From contig DDYW01000030.1 in the NCBI GenBank assembly GCA_002348185.1, forward strand, positions 1 through 28,166: DNA of 28,166 nt, written 5' to 3'. The notes beneath the pieces were generated by a model that saw only the letters and a list, made by a program, of their open reading frames with translations, had not been told where the DNA came from and searched no databases. Shown here one piece after another: positions 1 to 6,824 of the stretch. Origin of the DNA: Candidatus Hydrogenedentes bacterium UBA2224 (GTDB lineage Bacteria; Hydrogenedentota; Hydrogenedentia; Hydrogenedentales; SLHB01). How positions within the stretch are numbered: position 1 is the stretch's first letter; every line of letters starts with the position of its first letter. The translations under genes were made by a program, and so were the position numbers.

Positions 1-1
1 C

Positions 2-241
2 ATGGAAATCCATCTGGACCGGCGCCTCATGGAAAAACGCATTTTCCCCGCGCTCGACGTGCAGAAGTCCCGGACCCGCAAGGAAGAACTCCTCCTCGAA
101 GCCGAGGAACTGCAGCGCATCTGGCTCCTGCTTAAGATCCTCAGCCCGTTGAGCACCATCGAGGCCACGGAACTGCTGATCGAGAAACTCAAGAAAACCC
201 CGACCAACGCCGAGTTCCTGGCCATGCTCCAGAAAATGTAA
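2..241 (+). CDS. rho: Transcription termination factor Rho, C-terminal fragment (5' end outside window)
   Basis: Rho is the hexameric RNA helicase that ends transcription of untranslated RNA. Only its last 79 codons are present; the first ATG in the window is internal, because the reading frame is open to the left edge. The fragment starts with MEIHLDRRLMEKRIFPALDV and continues with a TRKEELLL stretch, an ELQRIWLLLKIL helix, an ATELLIEKLKKT helix and a final NAEFLAMLQKM. This order matches the conserved C-terminal end of the Rho ATPase domain in family members I know. The catalytic P-loop and RNA-binding loops lie upstream, outside the window. A strong intrinsic terminator follows 37 bases after the stop codon. 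Identification is by recalled family sequence and is quite secure. Confidence 0.93.
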   Translation: MEIHLDRRLMEKRIFPALDVQKSRTRKEELLLEAEELQRIWLLLKILSPLSTIEATELLIEKLKKTPTNAEFLAMLQKM

Positions 242-277
242 CACGCGCGCCCGCCAGCCGCGGGTCTGCCTTTCCAA

Positions 278-317
278 ACGCCCCGAAGCGACCGTCCGGC
301 TTCGGGGCGTCTGTTTT
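278..317 (+). terminator. Intrinsic terminator after rho
   Basis: A perfect 12-bp stem (278-289 pairing with 299-310, arms starting ACGCCCCGAAGC) encloses a 9-nt loop and is followed by CTGTTTTC. The GC-rich stem plus T-run is a textbook intrinsic terminator. It lies 37 bases past the rho stop and separates rho from the exopolysaccharide locus. Confidence 0.88.
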
Positions 318-428
318 CGCTCAGGACCGCGCCAATCCAACGAGCATCAGCAACTTCCCTTAAAAACACTTAAATCTCCGTCAATGAACACCTTGAAGCG
401 GTTTCTTGGGGTTGGGAATTTTTCAGAC

Positions 429-458
429 TTGCTAAAAACGTGGTCTCTGATGAATAAT
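429..458 (+). promoter_or_regulatory. Possible sigma-70-type promoter of the exopolysaccharide locus
   Basis: TTGCTA at 429-434 (4 of 6 to the -35 consensus) is followed after 18 bases by AATAAT at 453-458 (5 of 6 to the -10 consensus). It lies in an AT-rich patch of an otherwise GC-rich leader. The non-coding stretch 318-564 holds nothing else I can recognise; no GG-N10-GC sigma-54 element is seen. The call rests on two weak boxes only. Confidence 0.3.
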
Positions 459-549
459 ATGGTAAAGAGTTAAGCATACCCGCGTATTGTGGTCCGCCCA
501 GGCTGCGACAGGGCGGATGGGGCGGCGAGGTCACTCAACCCGAACGGCT

Positions 550-567
550 GGAAGGCAAAAACCGGTG
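550..567 (+). promoter_or_regulatory. Ribosome binding site that decides the start of the sigma-54 activator
   Basis: GGAAGG at 550-555 stands 9 bases before a GTG codon at 565. The in-frame alternatives, ATG at 517 and TTG at 487, lack a well-spaced purine-rich site. This makes GTG 565 the preferred start and removes a low-complexity Arg-rich extension. Confidence 0.5.
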
Positions 568-1674
568 AGCGCGTCCTACGAAAGAACCCGGACCCTGTCG
601 GACAGCATCCGGAGCCCCCTCCACGAACACCTGGTGGGGGAGAGCAAAGCCATTATCGAGACGCGGGACATCCTTGCCCGCCTCGCCTTGTCCAAACTGA
701 CCGTGCTCGTGACCGGCGAGAGTGGAACGGGCAAGGACATCGCCGCCCGCATGCTGCACAACCTCTCGCCGCGTCTCGGAAAACCGTTCATCAAAGTCAA
801 CTGCCCGGCAATTCCGGAAAGTATTCTGGAAAGCGAATTGTTCGGGTATGAGCGCGGGGCTTTCACGGGTGCCCGCAATTCGAAGCCAGGCCGGTTCGAA
901 TTGGCCAACAAGGGCACAATATTTCTTGACGAAATTGCGGAAACTCCGTATACTGTCCAGACGAAACTGCTCCAAGTGCTTGACGGAGAGCCGTTTATCC
1001 GGATAGGCGGCGTGACGCCCATTCAAACGGATGTGCGCATCGTCACCGCGACGAATGTCGAGCTTGAGGAAGCCGTGCGTCGCGGAAACATGCGCGAGGA
1101 CATCTACTACCGTTTGAACGAGGTGCATGTCCACATGCCGGCATTGAGGGAACGTCCGGAAGACGTCCCCCTGTTGGTGGAACATTTTAATTACCACTTC
1201 TGTGTCAAACAGGGCCGGGAGTATCGCGCGATCGACCCGCGGCTCATCGCGGAAATGCAAACCCAGCCATGGCCCGGAAACGTCCGCGAACTGGCGGCGC
1301 GGGTTCGCAAATTCGTCGCAACCGGCAATCCCGACTTGCTGCTGACGGAGGGCGGCCCGGATTTGGAGCAGGAGATTCCGCCCGCGCGCATGGGGCGGAT
1401 CTTCACCGCCGAGCCGGAACCGGCGCGAAACCGGGAGCAGACGCAGCCGCGCGATGCACGCGCCGCCGCGGAAGCCCCCCGGGAATTCATGCCGCTCAAG
1501 GAGGCAGTCCGGAAAGCGGTAGAAGCGACGGAGCGAACCCTGATCGAGGAAGCGTTGCGGTATACCTTGTGGAATCGGCGAAAAGCGGCGAAGCTTCTCA
1601 AGATCAGTTATAGTTCTCTGTTGCGGCGAATTGAAGAGTATCATATCGGGAAGAGTGGCAGCGAAGCGGAGTAA
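565..1674 (+). CDS. Sigma-54-dependent transcriptional activator without receiver domain
   Basis: This 369-residue AAA+ activator is of the NtrC type, which remodels sigma-54 RNA polymerase by ATP hydrolysis. Visible motifs are Walker A GESGTGKD (51-58), the sigma-54 contact loop GAFTGA (98-103), Walker B TIFLDEI with D122/E123, the PWPGNVREL motif of the sensor-2 region, and a C-terminal Fis-type helix-turn-helix (about 336-360, WNRRKAAKLLKISYSSLLRR). A Pro/Arg-rich linker of about 40 residues joins the AAA+ and DNA-binding parts. Unlike PrsR-type regulators of exosortase loci, there is no N-terminal receiver domain: the AAA+ module starts about 20 residues after the chosen GTG. It heads the locus, 39 bases before the export gene, so it is probably its regulator, but no matching sigma-54 promoter is seen here. 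The start is uncertain (TTG 487 or ATG 517 possible). Confidence 0.88.
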   Translation: MSASYERTRTLSDSIRSPLHEHLVGESKAIIETRDILARLALSKLTVLVTGESGTGKDIAARMLHNLSPRLGKPFIKVNCPAIPESILESELFGYERGAFTGARNSKPGRFELANKGTIFLDEIAETPYTVQTKLLQVLDGEPFIRIGGVTPIQTDVRIVTATNVELEEAVRRGNMREDIYYRLNEVHVHMPALRERPEDVPLLVEHFNYHFCVKQGREYRAIDPRLIAEMQTQPWPGNVRELAARVRKFVATGNPDLLLTEGGPDLEQEIPPARMGRIFTAEPEPARNREQTQPRDARAAAEAPREFMPLKEAVRKAVEATERTLIEEALRYTLWNRRKAAKLLKISYSSLLRRIEEYHIGKSGSEAE

Positions 1675-1713
1675 CCCGCAGAAGCTCCGAAAACCAGGAA
1701 AAGAGGTATCGTC

Positions 1714-2982
1714 ATGCTGGCCAAGCGCAGTTGGAGACACGACAGGCGGCCGTGGACATTCATCCCGGCGGCAGCGGCATGTTTTGGCATCCTGATGTTG
1801 GGGTGCGCCAGCAGTTCCAAGACCGTGGTCACTCCCCGCGACCCCGAAAGCGAGGGGAGCAAGATCATTGACGAAAGCCTGGACATCGGAACTTCCGAGC
1901 TTCTCGGGACCCCCGAAGCCAAAGACGCTGAAAAACCGAAGCAGGGGGTGAGCGCGAACGGGCAGCCGGTGCCCACGTTCGACGATGTCGACGACATGCC
2001 GTATCTGATCGAGGCGGGCGACCAGCTCGAGTTCCGCTGCTTCGATGACCCCAACCTCAACCAGGTGGCTCAGGTCCGGTATGACGGACACGTCTCCCTG
2101 CCCATGATTCCCGACCTCAAAGTGCAGCACCTGACGCGCGACCAGGCGACCCAACTGGTCACCGAAGCCTATTCAGAGGTCTTTCGTGAACCCCAGCTCT
2201 CGCTGGCCATCATCACGGCCTCGAGCAAGACTTATCATGTCATGGGCGACGTGGAAAACCCCCAGGAGTTTCCGTACACCAAACCCATTTCCGTGCTCGA
2301 TGCCATCAACCAGGCGGGCGGGCCCCGGGTCAATCAGCGCGGGGGCGATTCATTTGTGGGCTCGCGGAGCGCGCTCACGCAGGCCCTCATCATCCGCCGC
2401 TATGGGGGCACTCGCGACGTCATCGAATGTGACCTGAGCCGATACCGCGAACCCGCGGTCAACCCCGCCGACACGCTTGTCCTGCCGAACGACATTGTCT
2501 ACGTCCCCGAAGGGGTCAACCTGGTCTACGTCCTGGGCGAAGCGAGGTCCCCTGACGTATACCAGCTCATGGAAGGCACCACGCTCCTGCAGTTGCTGAC
2601 CCGGGCCGGCGGATTCTCCGAGACCACCGCGCGCATGAAACAGGTGGTCCTCATTCGCGAAGTCGAGGAAGACACAAACCGGGTCTATCTCGTCAATGTG
2701 CGTGAGATTCTCAAGACCGGGCAGGACATGGTCATGAAGCCGGGAGATATCCTCTACATCCCCCAGAAACCGCTGGTGCGCCTGGAACAGTTTGTATCCC
2801 GGTTCGTTGGCTCCATCAGCCCGCTGATGTCGTTGTACCGCGAAGCCTACGATACCTATTACACAGATCGCCGCTACGACGAGTTGTTCAACAGCAGCTA
2901 CGACGGCACCAGCGACTTGCTGAGAATGCTCGAGAGTATCCGCAGTTTCGGTTCGCTGGCAACCTCCATTCCGACCCCGTAG
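1714..2982 (+). CDS. Wza-like polysaccharide export lipoprotein with SLBB domains
   Basis: This is a 422-residue outer-membrane export protein of the Wza/BexD family, which forms the channel that takes capsule or exopolysaccharide across the outer membrane. The N-terminus has a basic stretch, a hydrophobic segment and the lipobox LMLGC with lipidated Cys31. The polysaccharide-export domain begins near residue 97 (YLIEAGDQLEF) and runs to about 180. A first SLBB-like region follows (YHVMGDVENPQEF, then AINQAGG), and a second starts near 272 (VYVLGEARSPDVYQL, LLTRAGG). The C-terminal 60 residues are Tyr-rich and of unclear role. AGAGG at 1702-1706 sits 7 bases before the ATG. The 9-base gap to the Wzc-like gene fits the usual partnership of channel and inner-membrane copolymerase. 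The family assignment is firm; the polymer exported is unknown. Confidence 0.93.
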   Translation: MLAKRSWRHDRRPWTFIPAAAACFGILMLGCASSSKTVVTPRDPESEGSKIIDESLDIGTSELLGTPEAKDAEKPKQGVSANGQPVPTFDDVDDMPYLIEAGDQLEFRCFDDPNLNQVAQVRYDGHVSLPMIPDLKVQHLTRDQATQLVTEAYSEVFREPQLSLAIITASSKTYHVMGDVENPQEFPYTKPISVLDAINQAGGPRVNQRGGDSFVGSRSALTQALIIRRYGGTRDVIECDLSRYREPAVNPADTLVLPNDIVYVPEGVNLVYVLGEARSPDVYQLMEGTTLLQLLTRAGGFSETTARMKQVVLIREVEEDTNRVYLVNVREILKTGQDMVMKPGDILYIPQKPLVRLEQFVSRFVGSISPLMSLYREAYDTYYTDRRYDELFNSSYDGTSDLLRMLESIRSFGSLATSIPTP

Positions 2983-2991
2983 GAGCCTCGT

Positions 2992-5313
2992 ATGAGTACG
3001 GAATTCTCAACTGAGCTGGCCCTGCCGGCTCCGTCGGCTCCCGGCGGCGGGCAAGGAGAGCGCACACTCAACCTGGTGCGTCTGATACGGCTCCGTGCCC
3101 CGCTCATGTTTGTGGTGTTTCTGGCGTTGGCCGTGCCTTCGCTCACGGCCGCCTACCTCCTGGTGCCCGAGGAATACACGGCGAGCAAGACTATCCGCTT
3201 TGCCGCAAACCCCGTCACCGTGCTGGGCAATGAGAGCGGCCAGGGCGGCACCGTAAACTACGACCGGTGGGTCCGCACGCAGGCCTTCGAGATCACCGAC
3301 GCCACCGTCATGCAACGGGTGCTCGACGATCCCGACATCCGGAGCCTGGAAGAGATCCGGCAGGCGGAAAACCCCGTGTTGTATCTTCAGGATCTGGTGC
3401 AGGCGCGCGTGCTGGGCGGCAGCGAAAACGTCGAAGTCGTCTGCACCGCTCCCAATCAGAACCTCGCGGAACGCGTCCTCTCCGCAACGGTGAAAAACTA
3501 CATGGCCCTCGCTGTCACGGCCGCGGTGAGCGACACCAGCGCCCGGCGTTCCACCCTCGTTGACGAAAAAGAAGACCTCCAGAAGGAACTCGACATTCTG
3601 CGGGGCCGCATCAAAACCATGAAAGAAAAGCTGGGCGTCGCGCCGGGCACGCTGTCCGCGCTGGGGCCCAGCGAGACCGAGGCGGACCGCGAAAACCTCT
3701 CCGCGGCGGAGAAGAGCAAGATCGAGGCGAAGAATCGCATCGAAACCTTGAAGGGCATGCTGGATAAGATCGCCGCCTACAGACAGCAGCTGAAATCGTC
3801 ACCCCAGGAGCCTATTTTCGACCTGAATATCGAAGAGGGCACCCGGGCCGACATCGAAGTCAACATGATCCAGCAGGAATTGGCCCAGGTCAAGAGCGAA
3901 ATCGCCGTGCTTGAGGAAAAATACACGACCGAGGCCCCGCCCCTGAAGGCGCTGCGCAACACGCAGACGTCGTTGCAGGGCCGGCTCGATCGGGCGCTCG
4001 CGGACGCCCGGGGGCGGCTGCTCGAGTCCGCCGAAGCGCGCACCCGGCAGGAACTGGCCGTCGCGGAAAAGGCCCTCCAGGAAGCCGAGACTCAGATCGA
4101 ACAGTTCCAGCGCCGCATCGAGGCCCAGACCGAACTGGCCGTCAAGGCGGCCGGCCAGCAGGCCGGGATCGAGGCCCTCCAGGCCGAAGAAACCGACCTG
4201 GCCGACAAGATCAAGCATATTGAATCCATCATTTACAGCATCGACGTGGAAAGCAAAGCGCCGGGACGCATCTCGCTCACGTCCAACCTGTTTCCTCCCG
4301 CCCGGGCGGACTATGGCCGGCGGAAGCAGTTGATGGCGCTCGCGTTCCTGGCCTCGGCCTGCGCCGCCGTGGCCGCGGGGCTGTGGCGTGAACTCACCGA
4401 CAAGCAGGTCCGCAGCGCCCAGGACGTGGCCATCTTGACAGGCCTGCCGGTGCTGGCCACCGTGCCTCATGCCAGCCTGGAACACTCAAACGCCCACCGC
4501 GACGGAAGCCTCCTCCAGACCGCCCGGGAGCCGGGCTCCACGTCCGCGGATCAGTTCCGCCGCATCCTCACCCGGATCATCTACCCGCCGGAGGGGTCCG
4601 CGGAACTCAATACCTGCCTCGTCGTCAGCCCCGGCAGAGGCGACGGAAAGACGTCGCTCGCGTGCAACCTCGCCACGGCCCTGGCCCAGGCCGGCCGGCG
4701 GGTCCTTCTTGTAGACATCAATGCGCGGAATCCGAAGGTCGAGGAGGCCTTTGGCCTGACGCCCGGGCCCGGTCTTGGAGAAGTGCTGTTCGGCGACCGG
4801 GAACCCAACGACGTCGTTCGCCAGACCGACTATGCCAACCTCTTCGTCATTGGTCCCGGCAGTCAGCGCGATGTGGTTGTGGGCAAACTGGCGTCGCGCG
4901 ACATGGTCGCGTTCTTCGAGCAGGCGGAACAGGCCTTTGACCACGTCATCATCGACACGCCGCCCGCGCTCCTGATGGCGGACGCAAAGCTTCTGGCGCC
5001 CGTTGTGGACGGCGTCGTCGTGGTGATCGGGGTGGGCGCGTCCACCACCGGCATGCTCCAACGGTGTCTCAACGACATGCGGCAGATCGGCGCCAACGTG
5101 ATCGGCGTCGTCCTCAACAAGGTCAAGGCCACCCGGAGCGGATATCTGCGCCGCAACCTGCACCAGTATTACGACTACATGGAAGAGGGCCGGGGAAAAG
5201 GCCTCACGACGGCTGACATGCAATTGGAGTACGACGAAGACGCCCCGGAAGCAACCATCGTGCTGGTGGATGCGGAAGACGAGGACGAAGACAGGCCCCG
5301 CAAAGAGGGGTGA
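2992..5313 (+). CDS. Wzc-like chain-length determinant fused to BY-type tyrosine kinase
   Basis: This 773-residue inner-membrane copolymerase controls chain length and export of exopolysaccharide. A first transmembrane helix (about 37-58) and a second (447-465) enclose a long, largely coiled-coil periplasmic part rich in Glu/Lys/Gln heptads. The cytoplasmic kinase has Walker A GRGDGKT (548-554), a Walker A' region VLLVDINARNP (571-581) and Walker B VIIDTPP with D655. Two features are unusual. In Walker A' the second acidic residue of the expected DxDxR is Asn577, and the C-terminal tyrosine cluster is only Y726, Y727 and Y729 plus Y718, before a Glu/Asp-rich tail. Autophosphorylation may therefore be weak or differ from Wzc. 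An AGGAG overlapping the previous stop codon serves as ribosome binding site. The fold is certain; kinase activity is inferred. Confidence 0.93.
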   Translation: MSTEFSTELALPAPSAPGGGQGERTLNLVRLIRLRAPLMFVVFLALAVPSLTAAYLLVPEEYTASKTIRFAANPVTVLGNESGQGGTVNYDRWVRTQAFEITDATVMQRVLDDPDIRSLEEIRQAENPVLYLQDLVQARVLGGSENVEVVCTAPNQNLAERVLSATVKNYMALAVTAAVSDTSARRSTLVDEKEDLQKELDILRGRIKTMKEKLGVAPGTLSALGPSETEADRENLSAAEKSKIEAKNRIETLKGMLDKIAAYRQQLKSSPQEPIFDLNIEEGTRADIEVNMIQQELAQVKSEIAVLEEKYTTEAPPLKALRNTQTSLQGRLDRALADARGRLLESAEARTRQELAVAEKALQEAETQIEQFQRRIEAQTELAVKAAGQQAGIEALQAEETDLADKIKHIESIIYSIDVESKAPGRISLTSNLFPPARADYGRRKQLMALAFLASACAAVAAGLWRELTDKQVRSAQDVAILTGLPVLATVPHASLEHSNAHRDGSLLQTAREPGSTSADQFRRILTRIIYPPEGSAELNTCLVVSPGRGDGKTSLACNLATALAQAGRRVLLVDINARNPKVEEAFGLTPGPGLGEVLFGDREPNDVVRQTDYANLFVIGPGSQRDVVVGKLASRDMVAFFEQAEQAFDHVIIDTPPALLMADAKLLAPVVDGVVVVIGVGASTTGMLQRCLNDMRQIGANVIGVVLNKVKATRSGYLRRNLHQYYDYMEEGRGKGLTTADMQLEYDEDAPEATIVLVDAEDEDEDRPRKEG

Positions 5314-5320
5314 TTCCCGG

Positions 5321-5944
5321 ATGACACAAAACGCAAACTTCAAACTGCCCCCGGCACTGGTCAGGGTCCGGTCGGCCCTGGCCCAGGCCCTCGCGTTGCC
5401 GGTGCGCCTGTGCCGGCCTCTGGGCCGGCGCCTGGCCCTGTTCGCGTTTGAGACGCGGGCACGCGCGCAGGTGCGCGGATGCGTCGCCCCGGGCGTACAG
5501 TTTTTCGGTGCGGTAACCGTGGAAGGTTCCGGAGACATCCACATCGGACCGGGCACCCGCCTGGGACGGCGCGTGTATCTGGAGACCAGCGAGGGGGGCC
5601 GAATCCAGATTGGCGCCAATTGCGTCATCAACGACGGAGCGACCATTGTCGCGTACCAGAACATCACCCTCGGCGACTTCGTCATGATGGGCGAATACGC
5701 GACGATTCGAGACGCCAACCACGGCACCAGACGCGGGGAACCCATCCGCTTGCAACCGCACGTCGCCGAAGTGGTCACGATAGGAAACGATGCCTGGATT
5801 GGCCGGGGCGCGTGCGTCTTGAAAGGCGTTACCGTGGGCGAAGGCGCAGTGATCGGCGCCAACAGCGTTGTTACGCATAATGTTGAGGCGAATGTCATTG
5901 TAGCGGGCGCCCCCGCGCGTCCGGTGGGAGAGAGACACGAATAA
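5321..5944 (+). CDS. Hexapeptide-repeat acyltransferase (LbH family)
   Basis: This 207-residue protein belongs to the left-handed parallel beta-helix acyltransferases, which usually move an acetyl group from acetyl-CoA to a sugar hydroxyl. From about residue 65 on there are repeated hexapeptide turns (ITLGDFVMMGEYATI, VTIGNDAWIGRGACVLKGV, VTVGEGAVIGANSVV) and the closing GAPARPVG typical of the maltose/galactoside O-acetyltransferase group. His134 in DANHGTRRG is at the position of the family's catalytic His. The N-terminal 60 residues are basic and hydrophobic and may associate with the membrane. The ATG at 5321 follows the preceding stop by 7 bases with GAGGGG upstream; a start at 5270 inside the kinase gene is possible but less likely. 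In context it probably O-acetylates the exopolysaccharide or a precursor; the substrate cannot be read from sequence. Confidence 0.88.
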   Translation: MTQNANFKLPPALVRVRSALAQALALPVRLCRPLGRRLALFAFETRARAQVRGCVAPGVQFFGAVTVEGSGDIHIGPGTRLGRRVYLETSEGGRIQIGANCVINDGATIVAYQNITLGDFVMMGEYATIRDANHGTRRGEPIRLQPHVAEVVTIGNDAWIGRGACVLKGVTVGEGAVIGANSVVTHNVEANVIVAGAPARPVGERHE

Positions 5945-6768
5945 TGTCAATGGAAAGAATCATGATTCAACGAGAACGGACCCGGTCGTCGACGGCGCGG
6001 GTCGCCCCGGAGAATGAGGTTGACCTGTTCGATGTGCGCATTTCCAACCTCTCGTTTGAAGACCTCTGCCATTGGGTAGACGGCCAGATCGCGCGCAAAA
6101 CGGCCGCCTACGTGGTTACGCCCAACATCGACCACGTATGCCGTCTGCGCCGCAACGCCGAATTCCGCGAAGCCTACGCCGAGGCCGGTTTGCGCCTGGC
6201 CGACAGCGCCCCGCTGATGTGGTGCGCGAAACTCTTTGGCCAGCCCCTGAAAGAAAAACTCAGCGGTTCCGACCTGGTGCCGCGCGTGACGGCCTACGCC
6301 GCGGAAAAAGGCTACCGCGTATTCCTGCTCGGCGCGGCGGAGGGCGTCGCCGACGAAGCCGCGCGACGGTTGCGGGAAAAGCAGCCTTCTTTGCAGATCG
6401 CGGGTTGCTTCAGCCCGCCGTTCGGATTTGACCGCGATGCCGCCCAGAGCGCGGAAACCTGTGAACGGGTGCGCGCAGCCAACGCGGACATTTGTTTTGT
6501 GGCCTTTGGTTCCCCAAAACAAGAGACCTGGCTGCTGCACCACGCCCCGGCGATGAACGTCCCGGTGACGTTTGCGGTGGGCGCGGGGCTGGATTTCGCG
6601 GCGGGGCGCGTGCGGCGGGCGCCCGTCTGGATACAGCGTTCCGGATGCGAGTGGCTGTGGCGCCTGATGCGGGAACCCCAGCGCCTGTGGCGCCGGTATC
6701 TGGTAGAGGACAGCTATTTTCTGGTGATTCTGCTCAAAGAAATCGGCCGCCGCCTTGGCAGGAGATAA
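5944..6768 (+). CDS. WecG/TagA/CpsF family glycosyltransferase (GT26)
   Basis: This 274-residue protein is of the family that transfers N-acetylmannosamine-type sugars from UDP donors to undecaprenyl-linked acceptors at the cytoplasmic membrane. Conserved blocks are TPNIDHV, LADSAPLMW with Asp87 (the proposed catalytic Asp lies in this block, usually ADGxG), the FLLGAAEGV nucleotide-binding segment, FGSPKQE (188-194), and a C-terminal EWLWRLMREPQRLWRRYL. That last Arg/Trp-rich helix is the membrane-binding appendage seen in the family. The gene overlaps the acyltransferase stop by one base (TAATG), indicating translational coupling. As no priming transferase or other glycosyltransferase is present, this enzyme can build only part of the polymer; the remaining genes must be elsewhere. 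Donor specificity is not predictable. Confidence 0.9.
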   Translation: MSMERIMIQRERTRSSTARVAPENEVDLFDVRISNLSFEDLCHWVDGQIARKTAAYVVTPNIDHVCRLRRNAEFREAYAEAGLRLADSAPLMWCAKLFGQPLKEKLSGSDLVPRVTAYAAEKGYRVFLLGAAEGVADEAARRLREKQPSLQIAGCFSPPFGFDRDAAQSAETCERVRAANADICFVAFGSPKQETWLLHHAPAMNVPVTFAVGAGLDFAAGRVRRAPVWIQRSGCEWLWRLMREPQRLWRRYLVEDSYFLVILLKEIGRRLGRR

Positions 6769-6806
6769 CCCGGCGCGGAACTGGGACCCGGGGAGCGGAG
6801 CATCCT

Positions 6807-6824
6807 GGGAAGGAGACGAGCTTG
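6807..6824 (+). promoter_or_regulatory. Ribosome binding site selecting a TTG start for the membrane TPR protein
   Basis: GGGAAGGAGA at 6807-6816 is an almost ideal Shine-Dalgarno sequence, 5-6 bases before TTG at 6822. The frame is open further upstream to 6492 inside the glycosyltransferase gene, but that extension is Arg/Gly/Pro-rich shadow coding. Translation from TTG places a transmembrane helix directly at the N-terminus. Confidence 0.75.

Noticed and set aside
405..433. Possible sigma-54 (-24/-12) promoter before the activator gene
   Set aside because: The TGGG and TTGCT words are present, but the GG and GC are 14 bases apart instead of 10, so sigma-54 holoenzyme would not be expected to bind.
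535..2154. Long antisense open frame (539 codons) opposite the activator and wza-like genes
   Set aside because: It is a GC-rich shadow frame: both + strand genes have complete domain motifs and ribosome sites, the antisense product has none and spans two genes.
4486..5898. Antisense open frame (470 codons) opposite the kinase and acyltransferase genes
   Set aside because: Its product is Arg/His/Pro-rich with no motif, while the + strand shows Walker motifs and hexapeptide repeats.
6492..6821. Upstream extension of the membrane TPR protein frame into the glycosyltransferase gene
   Set aside because: It would overlap 277 bases of a well-conserved GT26 gene and put 110 Arg/Gly-rich residues before the membrane helix; an excellent ribosome site supports TTG 6822.
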